Counted from the first letter of the stretch, positions 51,914 through 62,166 are shown. The stretch is 64,000 bases of DNA from Citrobacter amalonaticus (GCF_002918555.1 NZ_PQMB01000003.1:927458-991457), one strand, 5' to 3'. A program made the numbers and translations. Notes: a model not told the origin generated them from the sequence alone.

Positions 51914-52267
51914 TCACGGCGCCAGTAGCTTACGCTTCTCTTCCGGCAGGGTGTTCACCGCCTGTTGATAAGAGGCATCCACCAGATAATAGATTTGTGA
52001 ACCCGGCAGCGAACCATCCAGATACACCGTGCTCCAGTGTGCTTTGTTGAGATGTCTGCTGGGCCGCACGTCGCCATGCTGCTGGCGTAACAATTCCGCC
52101 AGTTCAGGACTGGTTTTGAGAGATGCTGCCGGACGACCTTCCACCTCTTTCACCATCGCAAAGAGCACATCTTCGACTTTAATCTGTGTGGCTTTCCAGT
52201 CGCTGTGCACGCTTTGCTCCGCGCCTGGTTTTGCCATGCAATATTGCAGCAACTCCGAAATGGTCAT
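51914..52267 (-). CDS. yjbR: MmcQ/YjbR-family protein
   Basis: YjbR is a 117-residue protein with a CyaY-like fold in the family (E. coli 118). The start MTISELLQYCMAKPG is chosen over an ATG 10 codons upstream. Conserved stretches are KVEDVLFAMV, RPSRHLNKAHWSTVYLDG and LVDASYQQAV. Such proteins have been proposed to bind DNA, but the role is not established. The E. coli neighbour yjbQ is absent. Confidence 0.9.
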   Translation of the reverse strand: MTISELLQYCMAKPGAEQSVHSDWKATQIKVEDVLFAMVKEVEGRPAASLKTSPELAELLRQQHGDVRPSRHLNKAHWSTVYLDGSLPGSQIYYLVDASYQQAVNTLPEEKRKLLAP

Positions 52268-52407
52268 GGTTATCCCCTTTTGAGCGTATCGCTCCACTGA
52301 AAATGTCTGCTATTCAGTTTGCAGCAAGTCAGCCAAAGGTAAAAGCCGACAACTCAATTTTGTTTAAAAAAACAGCATCCCGCCGTGCGTCTGACTCTCC
52401 GGCACTT

Positions 52408-53121
52408 TTAGTATTCGGAGTTCACAATGACCTCTTCACCGTACGCCCCGGCCTGCGGCAACGGTCGCCAGGTGGAGTTAGAGGCGCGAAGGATACGGAT
52501 ACCGCGGATGCCGGCATCCCGTGCGGCAGCGATATCATTGTCAGAATCGCCGTAGAACATAAGGATATTTTTTTCCTGCAGCCACTGCGTTTTGGTGTTC
52601 TGACCCGGTTTGTCTCCGGCGAAAATAACCGGATTCATACTGGAGGCAGGAATATGGAAATTATCGGCCAGCGTTTTGGAGACGGTTTCGGTTTTCGTCG
52701 GGCTACGTCCGGTTATAAAGAAGATGTGGTCGCCACGGCGCACATGCATATCAATAAGCTGACGCGCAACCTCTTTCGGAATGCTGAACTCATCCCAGCC
52801 ATTGTTCATTTTTTCCCAGAATGCCGGATTCTTCAGATACTCTTCGCTGTCCGGCGACCAGGTTTTTTTGCCCCGCCAGAAGCCTGGACTGGAGAAGAGC
52901 ACAGTATCATCAATATCAAATCCAACGGCCATCGGCTGACGACCCGTAAGGCTATTTTCAATCTGGGCAACGGAAACCCAGTGAACGGGAACCTGCTCAG
53001 CAAGCTTAGCAACGTTAGTGCCCGGATTCAGCGGGGATGGAGAAGAGGCCAGCGCGAGAGCAGAATAGTTGAGCGTGAATAGCAGACATATGGCGCTAAA
53101 AGTCAGGGTGAGTTTGCGCAT
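52408..53121 (-). CDS. aphA: Class B acid phosphatase AphA
   Basis: AphA is a periplasmic Mg-dependent phosphatase and phosphotransferase acting on nucleotides. The 237 residues (E. coli 237) start at [15 protein letters not shown], a signal peptide ending [11 protein letters not shown]-superfamily motifs are visible: [13 protein letters not shown] near residues 68-80, FITGRSPT and [15 protein letters not shown]. An ATG six codons upstream is rejected. Confidence 0.96.
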   Translation of the reverse strand: MRKLTLTFSAICLLFTLNYSALALASSPSPLNPGTNVAKLAEQVPVHWVSVAQIENSLTGRQPMAVGFDIDDTVLFSSPGFWRGKKTWSPDSEEYLKNPAFWEKMNNGWDEFSIPKEVARQLIDMHVRRGDHIFFITGRSPTKTETVSKTLADNFHIPASSMNPVIFAGDKPGQNTKTQWLQEKNILMFYGDSDNDIAAARDAGIRGIRILRASNSTWRPLPQAGAYGEEVIVNSEY

Positions 53122-53275
53122 ATTTTCCTTCGCTACCATTTAGTTATGATTTTTAATTGAACGACTGGTCAAAAAGCTTTCTGACCATAACCCCGGCGGC
53201 AGGTGAAAGGAATAATTTTCTGCGGTTTTGTTACAGAAAAAGAGGATGATCACATCTGAATGGCAAACGGTGTAG

Positions 53276-53345
53276 TAAGCCGGATAAGGTGTTCACGCCG
53301 CCATTCGGCAACGCAAGGCCTGATGGCGTTGCGCTATCAGGCCTG
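53276..53345. repeat. REP pair between aphA and tyrB
   Basis: AAGCCGGATAAGGTGTTCAC with CGCCGCCATTCGGCAACGC, then GGCCTGATGGCGTTGCGCTA with TCAGGCC, form two REP-like palindromes just downstream of tyrB. Confidence 0.75.
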
Positions 53346-53357
53346 TGAGAAGAGCAA

Positions 53358-54551
53358 CTACATTACCGCAGCAAACGCCTTAGCCACGCGCTGAACGTTA
53401 GTGGAATTCAATCCAGCCACGCACATACGTCCGCTGGCAATCAGGTAGATGCCAAACTCCTCGCGCAGCCTGTCGACCTGTTGCGCATTCAGCCCGGTGT
53501 AGCTAAACATGCCGCGCTGTTGCAGCAGATAGTCAAAATTGCGTCCGGGGATTTCGGCATTGAGCACCGTCACCAGCGCCTGACGCATCGCCAGAATACG
53601 GGTACGCATCGCTTCCACTTCCGCCAGCCAGCTCGCTTTAAGCGCTTCATCACCCAGCACGGCAGCCACCACCTGCGCGCCGAAATTCGGCGGGCTGGAA
53701 TAGTTACGCCGTACTGTGGCTTTCAGTTGTCCAAGCACCCGACCAGCCGCATCGGCATCTTCGCAGACCACTGACAGGCCACCCACACGTTCACCGTACA
53801 GGGAGAAAATTTTCGAGAAGGAGTTGCTGACCAGCGCAGGTAATCCGGCGCTGGCAATGGCGCGAATAGCATACGCATCATCCTCCATTCCGGCACCAAA
53901 GCCCTGGTAGGCAATGTCGAGGAATGGGATCAGATCGCCTGCTTTCAGAATCTCAATCACCGCATCCCACTGCGCAGGCGTTAAGTCCGCCCCCGTTGGG
54001 TTATGGCAGCATGGGTGAAGCAGCACAATGCTGCGCGGCGGTAAGGTTTTCAGGGTCGCTAACAGATCGTCGAAGCGCACGCCGTTTGTCGTGTTGTCGT
54101 ACCAGGGGTAAGTACTTACTTCGAATCCGGCGCCTTCAAAGATGGCAATATGGTTTTCCCATGTTGGGTCACTGACCCACACACCAGAATCCGGAAAATA
54201 GCGTTTCAGGAAGTCAGCCCCCACTTTCAACGCGCCGGAACCGCCCAGCGTCTGGATGGTCGCCACACGCTGCTGCTGAAGAACCGGATGGCTGGCCCCA
54301 AACAGCAATGGCGCAATGGTATGGCGATAGCTGTTCAGACCCTCCATCGGCAGATACAACGACGCACCGTGCGGCTGCGCGTTAAGGCGGGCTTCTGCTT
54401 CGGCCACCGCCTTCAGCTGCGGGATAATGCCGTCTTCGTTGTAATACAGACCGATACTGAGATTCACTTTGTCGCTGCGAGAATCTTCCTTGAAGCACTC
54501 CATGAGCGAAAGAATCGGGTCGCCAGCGTAGGCGTCAACTTTTTGAAACAC
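53358..54551 (-). CDS. tyrB: Aromatic-amino-acid aminotransferase TyrB
   Basis: TyrB catalyses the last step of tyrosine, phenylalanine and leucine synthesis. The 397-residue product (E. coli 397) starts at a GTG at 54551 with CTGGAG upstream. A 42-codon longer ATG frame is rejected because it would run across a repeat region. The PLP lysine is in [16 protein letters not shown] near residues 245-260; [18 protein letters not shown] and [11 protein letters not shown] are conserved. A TGTAAACC sequence overlapping the ribosome-binding site may be part of a TyrR box. Confidence 0.96.
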   Translation of the reverse strand: MFQKVDAYAGDPILSLMECFKEDSRSDKVNLSIGLYYNEDGIIPQLKAVAEAEARLNAQPHGASLYLPMEGLNSYRHTIAPLLFGASHPVLQQQRVATIQTLGGSGALKVGADFLKRYFPDSGVWVSDPTWENHIAIFEGAGFEVSTYPWYDNTTNGVRFDDLLATLKTLPPRSIVLLHPCCHNPTGADLTPAQWDAVIEILKAGDLIPFLDIAYQGFGAGMEDDAYAIRAIASAGLPALVSNSFSKIFSLYGERVGGLSVVCEDADAAGRVLGQLKATVRRNYSSPPNFGAQVVAAVLGDEALKASWLAEVEAMRTRILAMRQALVTVLNAEIPGRNFDYLLQQRGMFSYTGLNAQQVDRLREEFGIYLIASGRMCVAGLNSTNVQRVAKAFAAVM

Positions 54552-54635
54552 GCTGTGGTTCTCCAGGTTTACAGGCGGGGGATAAAGACACAATAAACCG
54601 GAAGCGGGAGAAGATCGAGAGGATGTTGAGAGGAA

Positions 54636-54673
54636 TATTGCCGGATGGCGGCGTAACCGCCTTATCCGGCACA
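54636..54673. repeat. REP element between tyrB and alr
   Basis: TTGCCGGATGGCGGCGTAAC followed by CGCCTTATCCGGCA is a full REP palindrome. Confidence 0.85.
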
Positions 54674-54681
54674 TCATGAAC

Positions 54682-55761
54682 TTAATCGATATACTTCATT
54701 GCCACCCTTGACGTCAGGCGCGTGATAAGTTCGTAAGCACTTACTTTTGTCATTTCAGCGATGCGTTCGACCGGCAGCCCTTCACCCCATAAAATCACCG
54801 GGTCGCCAGCATGATCCTGCGCCTGCGGACCTAAGTCGACGCAGATCATATCCATCGCCACGCGACCAACGATCGGGACTTCACGGCCATTGACCAGTAC
54901 TGGCGTACCGGAAGGTGCCGCGCGCGGGTAGCCATCGCCATAGCCCATCGCAACCACGCCAAGACGCGTATCGCGCTCACTCAGCCACGTACCGCCATAG
55001 CCGACCGGTTCGCCCGCTTTATGGTCGCGCACGGCGATCAGGCTTGATGTTAACGACATCACCGGCTGACAGCCAAAGTCGGCCCCGGTGGAATGGTTCT
55101 CCAGAGGCGATACGCCGTAGAGAATGATCCCAGGACGCGCCCAGTCAAAGTGAGATTGCGGCCACAGCAGAATTCCGCCAGAAGCGGCAATGGAACGCTG
55201 ACCGGGTTTACCTGCGCAGAAAGCGTTAAAAACATCAAGCTGCTTCTCGGTCGCGCCGCATTCCGGTTCGTCCGCCCGGGCAAAATGGCTGACGATATTC
55301 ACCGGCTGACGCACGTTTTTACACTGTGTCAGGCGCTGATAAAAGGCCTCAGCCTGCTCCGGGAGTACCCCCAGACGGTGCATACCGGTATCCAGTTTCA
55401 TCCACACGGTAACCGGCTCATCCAGCTCTGCCGCTTCCAGCGCGGCAAGCTGCTCCTGGTTATGCACGGCGGTATGCAGATGTTGCTCAGAGATGGTCGG
55501 CAGATCGGCGGCATCAAAAAAACCTTCCAGCAGCAAAATGGGCTGCGTGATCCCACCCGCTCGCAGGCGAAGGGCTTCTTCGAGACGCGCAACGCCAAAG
55601 GCATCAGCATCGGGGAGCGTTCGCGCGGTCTCCAGAAGACCGTGTCCGTAGGCGTTCGCTTTCACGACCGCAACCAGCTTGCTGGCGGGTGCCAGTTCAC
55701 GCAGACGTTGCAGGTTGTGTCGCAGAGCGCGGCGGTTAATAACAACGGTTGCCGCTTGCAT
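54682..55761 (-). CDS. alr: Alanine racemase (biosynthetic)
   Basis: Alr makes D-alanine for peptidoglycan. The product is 359 residues from [16 protein letters not shown] (E. coli 359). The PLP-lysine motif [11 protein letters not shown] is near residues 31-41. Later [12 protein letters not shown] and [13 protein letters not shown] hold other active-site residues. A start 20 codons further upstream would translate the end of an ERIC element. It lies between dnaB and tyrB, as in E. coli. Confidence 0.95.
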   Translation of the reverse strand: MQAATVVINRRALRHNLQRLRELAPASKLVAVVKANAYGHGLLETARTLPDADAFGVARLEEALRLRAGGITQPILLLEGFFDAADLPTISEQHLHTAVHNQEQLAALEAAELDEPVTVWMKLDTGMHRLGVLPEQAEAFYQRLTQCKNVRQPVNIVSHFARADEPECGATEKQLDVFNAFCAGKPGQRSIAASGGILLWPQSHFDWARPGIILYGVSPLENHSTGADFGCQPVMSLTSSLIAVRDHKAGEPVGYGGTWLSERDTRLGVVAMGYGDGYPRAAPSGTPVLVNGREVPIVGRVAMDMICVDLGPQAQDHAGDPVILWGEGLPVERIAEMTKVSAYELITRLTSRVAMKYID

Positions 55762-55789
55762 TTGAATTCCTTTATAAAAAAAAGAATTT

Positions 55790-55898
55790 CCAAAATCATT
55801 CGCGTTGCAGGAAGGCGACAAGCCCGCACCCCGGGAGCTTAGTTAACTAAATGACCGGGGCGCGGGCGCAGTCAACGCACCTGCGGCGTGAAGAATGA
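55790..55898. repeat. ERIC element between dnaB and alr
   Basis: It contains CATTCGCGTTGCAGGAAGGC, CACCCCGGGAGCTTAG, TAAATGACCGGGGCGCGGGC and CAACGCACCTGCGGCGTGAA, which are the ERIC arms and core palindrome. Confidence 0.8.
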
Positions 55899-55905
55899 AG
55901 GAAAT

Positions 55906-57321
55906 TTACTCGTCATCGTATTGAGGGCCTGCGTAGTTATCGAAACGCGACCACTGTCCGTTAAAGGTCAGACGTACCGTCCCGATAGGGCCGTTACGTT
56001 GTTTACCAATAATAATTTCGGCGATGCCTTTCAGGTCGCTGTTTTCGTGATACACCTCGTCACGATAGATAAACATGATCAAGTCGGCATCCTGCTCGAT
56101 AGAGCCGGATTCACGCAGATCGGAGTTAACCGGGCGTTTATCGGCGCGTTGCTCCAGAGAGCGGTTAAGCTGCGACAGCGCCACCACCGGCACGTGCAGC
56201 TCTTTTGCCAGCGCTTTCAGCGAGCGGGAAATTTCAGCGATCTCCAGCGTACGGTTGTCGGAAAGCGACGGTACGCGCATTAGCTGGAGGTAGTCGATCA
56301 TGATAAGACCAATGCCGCCATGTTCGCGGGCGATACGGCGCGCGCGGGAGCGCACTTCCGTCGGCGTCAGGCCGGAGGAGTCATCAATATAGATGTTACG
56401 TTTTTCCAGCAGAATGCCCATGGTACCGGAGATCCGCGCCCAGTCCTCATCGTCGAGCTGACCGGTACGGATACGGGTCTGATCCACACGTGATAATGAT
56501 GCCAGAGAACGCATCATGATCTGTTCTGAGGGCATCTCAAGACTGAAGATAAGAACCGGTTTATCCTGCAACATCGCCGCATTTTCGACAAGGTTCATCG
56601 CGAATGTCGTTTTACCCATCGACGGACGCGCCGCGACGATAATCAGATCCGACGGCTGCAGGCCAGCGGTTTTCTTGTTGAGATCGTCATAGCCCGTATT
56701 CACGCCGGTCACACCGTCGTGCGGCTGCTGGAACAGCTGTTCGATACGCGCGACGGTGGCGTCGAGCACATCGGTGATATTTTTGGGCCCTTCGTCTTTA
56801 TTAGCGCGGCTTTCTGCAATCTTGAAAACGCGCGATTCCGCGAGATCCAGCAGATCTTCACTGGTACGCCCTTGTGGATCAAAACCCGCGTCAGCAATCT
56901 CATGAGCGACCGAAATCATTTCACGGACAACGGCTCGTTCACGGACGATATCAGCATATGCGCTAATGTTCGCCGCACTTGGCGTATTTTTAGACAGCTC
57001 TGCCAGATAGGCAAACCCACCAACGCTGTCCAGTTGCCCCTGACGCTCCAGCGATTCCGCGAGCGTAATCAGATCTATCGGGCTACCGCCTTCCTGTAGT
57101 CGTCCCATCTCCGTAAAGATATGACGATGCGGACGGGTATAAAAATCGTCTGACACCACGCGCTCGGCGACGTCGTCCCAGCGCTCGTTATCCAGCATTA
57201 AACCGCCCAACACCGACTGTTCCGCTTCAATCGAGTGCGGCGGTACCTTCAGCCCGGCAACCTGGGGGTCACGCTCACGAGCATCAGTCTGTTGTTTGTT
57301 GAAGGGTTTATTTCCTGCCAT
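55906..57321 (-). CDS. dnaB: Replicative DNA helicase DnaB
   Basis: DnaB is the ring helicase that unwinds the chromosomal fork. The 471 residues (E. coli 471) begin MAGNKPFNKQQTDARE; an open frame upstream overlaps the qor leader and is rejected. The N-terminal domain is about residues 20-170. The RecA-like domain has Walker A (ARPSMGKTTFAM, near 230), LIMIDYLQLM (Walker B) and the arginine-finger region with SDLRESGSIEQDAD. It is divergent from qor. Confidence 0.97.
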   Translation of the reverse strand: MAGNKPFNKQQTDARERDPQVAGLKVPPHSIEAEQSVLGGLMLDNERWDDVAERVVSDDFYTRPHRHIFTEMGRLQEGGSPIDLITLAESLERQGQLDSVGGFAYLAELSKNTPSAANISAYADIVRERAVVREMISVAHEIADAGFDPQGRTSEDLLDLAESRVFKIAESRANKDEGPKNITDVLDATVARIEQLFQQPHDGVTGVNTGYDDLNKKTAGLQPSDLIIVAARPSMGKTTFAMNLVENAAMLQDKPVLIFSLEMPSEQIMMRSLASLSRVDQTRIRTGQLDDEDWARISGTMGILLEKRNIYIDDSSGLTPTEVRSRARRIAREHGGIGLIMIDYLQLMRVPSLSDNRTLEIAEISRSLKALAKELHVPVVALSQLNRSLEQRADKRPVNSDLRESGSIEQDADLIMFIYRDEVYHENSDLKGIAEIIIGKQRNGPIGTVRLTFNGQWSRFDNYAGPQYDDE

Positions 57322-57390
57322 AGTGAATGGAGTTACCGAAACAATGAAATCATGATTGGGTCGAAAGATTACCACATTTCTGGAGGAATC

Positions 57391-58386
57391 ATGGCAACAC
57401 GTATTGAATTTCACAAGCACGGCGGCCCGGAAGTACTTCAGGCCGTGGAGTTTACGCCAGCAGCCCCGGCGGAGAACGAAATCCAGGTTGAAAACAAAGC
57501 TATTGGCATCAACTTTATCGATACTTATATTCGCAGCGGACTCTATCCGCCTCCAGCCTTACCCAGTGGTTTAGGCACAGAAGCGGCAGGCGTGGTCAGC
57601 AAAGTCGGCAGCGGAGTGAAACATATTAAAGAAGGCGATCGCGTGGTTTATGCGCAATCCGCACTTGGCGCTTACAGTTCGGTGCATAACGTGCCAGCGG
57701 ACAAAGCCGCGGTTCTGCCTGACGCTATCTCCTTTGAACAGGCTGCCGCCTCCTTCCTGAAGGGCCTCACCGTTTTTTATCTGCTGCGTAAAACCTATGA
57801 AATCCAGCCCGATGAGCCGTTCCTGTTCCATGCGGCGGCAGGCGGTGTCGGCCTGATCGCCTGCCAGTGGGCGAAAGCGTTGGGGGCAAAGCTGATTGGC
57901 ACCGTCGGCAGCGCGCAAAAAGCGCAGCGGGCTCTGGATGCCGGAGCATGGCAGGTCATTAACTATCGCGAAGAGAATATTGTCGAGCGGGTGAAAGAGA
58001 TCACGGGCGGGAAAAAAGTACGCGTGGTGTATGACTCCGTCGGCAAAGACACCTGGGAGGCGTCTCTGGACTGCCTGCAACGCCGCGGCCTGATGGTCAG
58101 TTTTGGTAATGCTTCCGGGCCGGTGACCGGCGTCAACTTAGGCATTCTGAATCAGAAGGGTTCCCTGTATGCCACGCGCCCTTCTCTGCAGGGGTACATT
58201 ACCAACCGGGATGAGCTTACAGAAGCCAGCAATGAGCTGTTTTCGCTGATTGCCAGCGGCGTTATTAAAGTGGATGTGGCTGATAATCAGAAGTATACGC
58301 TGAAGGATGCGCAACGCGCACATGAGATTCTGGAAAGCCGGGCTACGCAGGGTTCAAGTCTGCTTATTCCTCTTCCCTCTCAATAA
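57391..58386 (+). CDS. qor: NADPH:quinone oxidoreductase Qor
   Basis: Qor is a zeta-crystallin-like, zinc-free MDR enzyme that reduces quinones with NADPH. The start at 57391 follows a GGAGGAA ribosome-binding site and gives 331 residues (E. coli 327; the extra residues are at the C-terminus). The nucleotide-binding motif HAAAGGVGLIACQWAKALGA is near residues 145-164. Other conserved stretches are GLGTEAAGVV and FGNASGPV. A longer open frame overlaps dnaB and is rejected. Confidence 0.94.
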   Translation: MATRIEFHKHGGPEVLQAVEFTPAAPAENEIQVENKAIGINFIDTYIRSGLYPPPALPSGLGTEAAGVVSKVGSGVKHIKEGDRVVYAQSALGAYSSVHNVPADKAAVLPDAISFEQAAASFLKGLTVFYLLRKTYEIQPDEPFLFHAAAGGVGLIACQWAKALGAKLIGTVGSAQKAQRALDAGAWQVINYREENIVERVKEITGGKKVRVVYDSVGKDTWEASLDCLQRRGLMVSFGNASGPVTGVNLGILNQKGSLYATRPSLQGYITNRDELTEASNELFSLIASGVIKVDVADNQKYTLKDAQRAHEILESRATQGSSLLIPLPSQ

Positions 58387-58500
58387 TTCCGGTTGCAGGA
58401 CAAAACGGCGTAGTCGTTTGAACCGCCGGTCAAGGCATCCCCAGGCGCTGACCAAAGTCAGTGGCTGGGGTGAATGAAATCGACCAACACCTGTGCGGTT
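58387..58500. repeat. Chimeric ERIC-like repeat after qor
   Basis: It begins TTCCGGTTGCAGGACAAAAC and contains GGCGTAGTCGTTTGAACCGC, the module seen in als repeats B and C. It then switches to an ERIC core (CATCCCCAGGCGCTGACC and GTCAGTGGCTGGGGTGAATG). It combines the two repeat types. Confidence 0.65.
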
Positions 58501-58524
58501 TGAATCAGGGCGGGGAAAAAGATT

Positions 58525-58556
58525 AGGGCCTCCACATGGGAAGCCCTTTCTTTTTT
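58525..58556 (+). terminator. Terminator after qor
   Basis: AGGGCCTCC-ACATG-GGAAGCCCT is followed by TTCTTTTTT. It could stop qor transcription; A-rich sequence before it may allow action on the other strand too. Confidence 0.7.
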
Positions 58557-58681
58557 AGTTCGACTGTATGTAGGGTACAGCTCGATGAATTCGTTAGACG
58601 CGCAATAGTGGCAGATTTGATTATCAATTCCTATTTGGTTCTGAAGCCAAAGTTGCAGGTTGTGACGAACCCCACAATCCC

Positions 58682-58924
58682 CTAGTAACGCCAACGGTTA
58701 TTGCGCTGATATTGTGGCACTTTTGGCGATTTAACCGCCTTGATCACCCACACCACGGCAACAGCCAGCAGCAGCCACGGCAACAGTTTAATCATCAGCG
58801 CGAACATCCCCCCAAGAAACATCACAGCAGTTGCCGCCACCAGCGCCGCCAGGATACCCAGCAGTGACACACCGGTGACCATCAGCATGATAAAAAAGCC
58901 AGTCACAAAAAGTAGTTCCAGCAT
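58682..58924 (-). CDS. pspG: Phage-shock protein PspG
   Basis: PspG is an 80-residue inner-membrane effector of the phage-shock response, induced when the proton motive force falls. It has two hydrophobic segments (about residues 4-45 and 46-64) and a basic C-terminus (KSPKVPQYQRNNRWRY). The length equals E. coli. A sigma-54 promoter lies upstream, in line with its known PspF/RpoN control. Confidence 0.95.
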   Translation of the reverse strand: MLELLFVTGFFIMLMVTGVSLLGILAALVAATAVMFLGGMFALMIKLLPWLLLAVAVVWVIKAVKSPKVPQYQRNNRWRY

Positions 58925-58959
58925 GATGCTCTCCCATAATGAAATTCTGCTAAAACCAT

Positions 58960-58976
58960 TACAAAAATCATGCCAA
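58960..58976 (-). promoter_or_regulatory. Sigma-54 promoter of pspG
   Basis: On the minus strand TTGGCATGATTTTTGTA matches the -24 (TGGCA) and -12 (TTGTA) spacing of RpoN promoters, 36 bases before the pspG ATG. Confidence 0.8.
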
Positions 58977-58999
58977 ACTTAATTATTTGATTTATAAAC

Positions 59000-59027
59000 A
59001 AAAAGCCCCGCGACATTACGCGAGGCG
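59000..59027 (-). terminator. Terminator after dusA
   Basis: On the minus strand CGCCTCGCG-TAATGT-CGCGGGGC is followed by TTTTTG, 31 bases past the dusA stop. Confidence 0.85.
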
Positions 59028-59057
59028 TGGTGAAATTGACTAAATTTTAGTGAAACC

Positions 59058-60053
59058 TTAACGTTTATCCGCCACCAGCTTCAGGGCATGTTCCAGTACG
59101 TTAATATCCGCACCGGCTTTATGGGCGTTTTCGCTGAGATAGCGGCGCCACTGGCGCGCCCCCGGGATCCCCTGAAACAGCCCCAGCATATGGCGGGTAA
59201 TATGCCCTAAGTATGTTCCCTGGCACAGCTCGCGTTCGATATAGGGATACATCGCACGTACGACGGCAACCGGATCGGCATCCGCAGTCGTCGTCGCAAA
59301 AATTTCGCGATCGACAGCGCTCAGAATTCCTGGATTTTGATAGACTTCGCGACCCACCATCACGCCATCCATATGCTGCAGATGCACTTTCGCCTCCTCC
59401 AGCGACTTGATGCCGCCGTTAATGGCCATGGTCAGATGGGGAAAATCCCGCTTCAACTGATAAACTCGCGGATAATCCAGTGGCGGGATCTCACGGTTTT
59501 CTTTCGGACTCAGTCCGGAAAGCCAGGCCTTGCGGGCGTGGATAATAAACATCTCACACTCACCTTTACCGGACACGGTATCGATGAAATTGCAGAGGAA
59601 TTCGTAACTGTCCTGGTCATCGATACCGATACGGGTTTTCACCGTAACCGGAACAGACACCACATCACGCATCGCCTTCACACAGTCAGCCACCAGCTGA
59701 GCATTACCCATCAGGCAGGCGCCGAACATGCCGTTCTGAACGCGATCGGAGGGGCAGCCGACGTTGAGGTTAATCTCGTTATAGCCCCTTTCTTCAGCCA
59801 GCTTCGCGCACTGCGCCAACGCCGCCGGATCACTGCCGCCCAGTTGCAGAGCGAGCGGATGCTCTTCTTCGCTGTACGCCAGGTAGTCACCTTTACCATG
59901 AATAATCGCCCCGGTGGTCACCATCTCGGTATAGAGCAGCGTCTGGCGAGACAGCAGACGCAGAAAGTAACGGCAGTGTCTGTCCGTCCAGTCAAGCATC
60001 GGCGCGACGGAGAAACGGTGAGCAGGAAAAAGGGTGTGTGATTCTGATGGCAT
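59058..60053 (-). CDS. dusA: tRNA-dihydrouridine synthase A
   Basis: DusA reduces uridines 20 and 20a in the tRNA D-loop using FMN and NADPH. The start [14 protein letters not shown] gives 331 residues (E. coli 330); an upstream start adds 16 residues. Dus-family motifs are visible: [29 protein letters not shown] with the catalytic cysteine near residue 99, [15 protein letters not shown] and NGGI. Position near pspG and zur agrees with E. coli. Confidence 0.95.
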   Translation of the reverse strand: MPSESHTLFPAHRFSVAPMLDWTDRHCRYFLRLLSRQTLLYTEMVTTGAIIHGKGDYLAYSEEEHPLALQLGGSDPAALAQCAKLAEERGYNEINLNVGCPSDRVQNGMFGACLMGNAQLVADCVKAMRDVVSVPVTVKTRIGIDDQDSYEFLCNFIDTVSGKGECEMFIIHARKAWLSGLSPKENREIPPLDYPRVYQLKRDFPHLTMAINGGIKSLEEAKVHLQHMDGVMVGREVYQNPGILSAVDREIFATTTADADPVAVVRAMYPYIERELCQGTYLGHITRHMLGLFQGIPGARQWRRYLSENAHKAGADINVLEHALKLVADKR

Positions 60054-60139
60054 GGTGAATTTTTGAGCATCCGATAAAATGGGGGCGCTACTATAGCACA
60101 AAGCATAACCGGAGACGTAACGCCTCCGGTCGGCAGAAA

Positions 60140-61387
60140 TCAGAAAGTCACGCTCAGCTGCGCGCCAGCCCCCCAGGTCTCATCCTCACCATACAGGCCC
60201 ATCAAATCGACGTGGACGCGGTTGAATGGCGCAAATCCGACACCACCGGTAAAGACATTGCTGTCGTTATCCTTTACGTCTGCCCGATATCCGGCACGGA
60301 CTGCCAGCCAGTCTAACGGACGCACTTCGGCGCCCACGCCAACGTATTGCGAGTTATCTTCGCTTTTAAAGCCTTTCGTTTCGGTGAGATCGCCATCCAC
60401 ACTCAGGGTTACAAAGTCGTTATGCCATGCGGCCCCCGCGGTCACCAGCGGACGGATTTGGTACGTGTCGCGTACTCCATCAACCTCTTTAGTATCAATA
60501 TCCCGTGAGAACACGTTTTGTCCGCTCAGGCCAACCGTCCAGTTTTCTCCGAAGTCTGCCGCCAGACCGGCATCAACGTTAAAACCGGTGTCATCGTTAC
60601 GGTAACGGCTGCTGTTGATATCGTCGCTGTTGAAGTTGTAGATCGAGACGGTGTAGTTATAGAGCCAGGTTTGTTGCAGTTTCGGGGTCACCCCAACGGA
60701 TATCGGTACGCCTCCCAGGTTAAACTGACGCGCAATCGCCACGCCATAATCAGACACAATCGCCGCCCGGCCAAAACCCTTTGATTTCAAATCCTGCGGG
60801 TCAACCGCGAGAACGCCCGAAGGTACCGCTTCAACCCCTCGCAGGGTGTTGATGTCACCCTGATCAATGTAAGAACTGACGCGGGCACGTGCGTTTGCTT
60901 TCGCCACAAAAGCGACCGCCAGAACATCGTTCGGAATGCTCACCGCAAGTCCACCGCCCGCTTTCGCAGTAGCCGTTTTGCCTTTAAGGGATTCAAGCCG
61001 ATCCGCCAGATTGCCCGCAGCAGAAGAGACCTGCTGATAGCCCTGGCTACCGGGAATAAAGAGATTGAAAGGGTTAATGTTGTCCAGAGAGTGGCGATAG
61101 CTGTTGATATCGTCAGTGATATCGTCAATCTTATCGCGCAGATTATCTTTGTCTGAAATCTGTCCCCCGAGGGCCGGAAAAATCACCGTGATCTCATCGT
61201 CCGGCTGCGATTTTGCCAACAGCGCAGGGTTGATTAAGACCCCGCTGCCATAGTTTGCCGAGGCCACGCCCGTGCCACCCATTGCGTCATTACGCGCCTC
61301 TGTCCAGGTATTCGCCGCCTCTGCCTGATTTGCCATAATGAAAGAGACTACAACGCTAACCACCGAAAATTTTAATGTTTGTTTCAC
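60140..61387 (-). CDS. TraF-like outer-membrane/periplasmic protein (TraF_2 family)
   Basis: This 415-residue protein starts at a GTG (61387) that opens a signal peptide ([19 protein letters not shown]...AEA, cut before ANTW). It resembles the TraF_2 family annotated as plasmid transfer operon protein, although no conjugation genes are near. The end ([10 protein letters not shown], final aromatic residue) and alternating strands ([30 protein letters not shown]) suggest an outer-membrane beta-barrel. The region of about residues 75-145 looks helical. It lies between dusA and the cupin gene, not present there in E. coli K-12. Its role is unknown. Confidence 0.75.
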   Translation of the reverse strand: MKQTLKFSVVSVVVSFIMANQAEAANTWTEARNDAMGGTGVASANYGSGVLINPALLAKSQPDDEITVIFPALGGQISDKDNLRDKIDDITDDINSYRHSLDNINPFNLFIPGSQGYQQVSSAAGNLADRLESLKGKTATAKAGGGLAVSIPNDVLAVAFVAKANARARVSSYIDQGDINTLRGVEAVPSGVLAVDPQDLKSKGFGRAAIVSDYGVAIARQFNLGGVPISVGVTPKLQQTWLYNYTVSIYNFNSDDINSSRYRNDDTGFNVDAGLAADFGENWTVGLSGQNVFSRDIDTKEVDGVRDTYQIRPLVTAGAAWHNDFVTLSVDGDLTETKGFKSEDNSQYVGVGAEVRPLDWLAVRAGYRADVKDNDSNVFTGGVGFAPFNRVHVDLMGLYGEDETWGAGAQLSVTF

Positions 61388-61559
61388 AGTATGCTCGTCT
61401 TATTGTCTGCTGATAAACAACCTCCTGTCAGTTATCACCTGAACAGGAGCGAACTATTGCTGTGAATAAAGTGAGAAAAAGCGGCCTGTTCCCTTAACCA
61501 AAATCTTCATCTGGCCTGTTGTAATATGTGACGGCCCTCAATATTTATAGAAGACCCTG

Positions 61560-62051
61560 CTATTTTCGCCCAGGTTTTCCATCATGCGGACCAAAAAATT
61601 GCGGGGGATGATCCACCCAACGATCTTCACGCGTGGCGCCATACACCGGGTTCTGCGGATAATAGATACGGTTATGTTTTTTATTTGCCTCACCGACAAC
61701 CAGCAGCCTCACGTCTTCGGGGGTGTTGTTGATGAAGGTATGGCAGATACCCGTTCCTGCCGGAAAGCCAACGCTATCGCCGGGTTCCAGATTCCACAGA
61801 TAGCCGTTAATCCACACCTGAGGATATCCTTCCAGCACGTGGACAAACTCTTCTTCATCACTTTCGGCATGGGGGTACGACGTTCGACGTCCTGGCGGCA
61901 ACCGCTCATGATGAATACCAATCCGCCGCAGTCCCAGAGTACGGGCCAGCGGTGCGCCAACAGAAAAAAGCTCGTCGCTGTCAGGGTAAGTTGAGTCATC
62001 GGCACCTTCCACATCGCGCCAGTGACGAATGCAGTCCGGTCTTTTCATCAT
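61560..62051 (-). CDS. Cupin-domain protein
   Basis: This 163-residue protein starts at an ATG at 62051 (a second ATG follows directly). It contains a single cupin barrel. The metal-type motifs are GRRTSYPHAESDEEEFVHVL (about residues 53-72) and GDSVGFPAGTGICHTFINN (about 88-106). An open frame upstream runs over the divergent zur and is rejected. It is 115 bases from zur, divergently oriented. No Zur box was recognised. The substrate is unknown; it is not in this place in E. coli K-12. Confidence 0.8.
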   Translation of the reverse strand: MMKRPDCIRHWRDVEGADDSTYPDSDELFSVGAPLARTLGLRRIGIHHERLPPGRRTSYPHAESDEEEFVHVLEGYPQVWINGYLWNLEPGDSVGFPAGTGICHTFINNTPEDVRLLVVGEANKKHNRIYYPQNPVYGATREDRWVDHPPQFFGPHDGKPGRK

Positions 62052-62166
62052 TATTGTTCTCTTGAGTTGCAATGCGTCAGGTATAGCACAGGTTGGCAGA
62101 TCTCGGCGTTTATGACAGAACATGATAAAGTAAGGGATTAGTCTTTCACGCAACACGAGGTGCCGA

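Noticed and set aside
58458..58694. A 78-codon minus-strand frame between qor and pspG, with a CHYC pair
   Set aside because: It crosses the qor terminator and the ERIC-like repeat, has no clear ribosome-binding site and no recognisable family. It may contain a gene relic, but I cannot support it.
60140..61387. Conjugation system suggested by the TraF-like name
   Set aside because: No other transfer genes, relaxase or oriT-like features lie nearby; the name reflects family annotation only.
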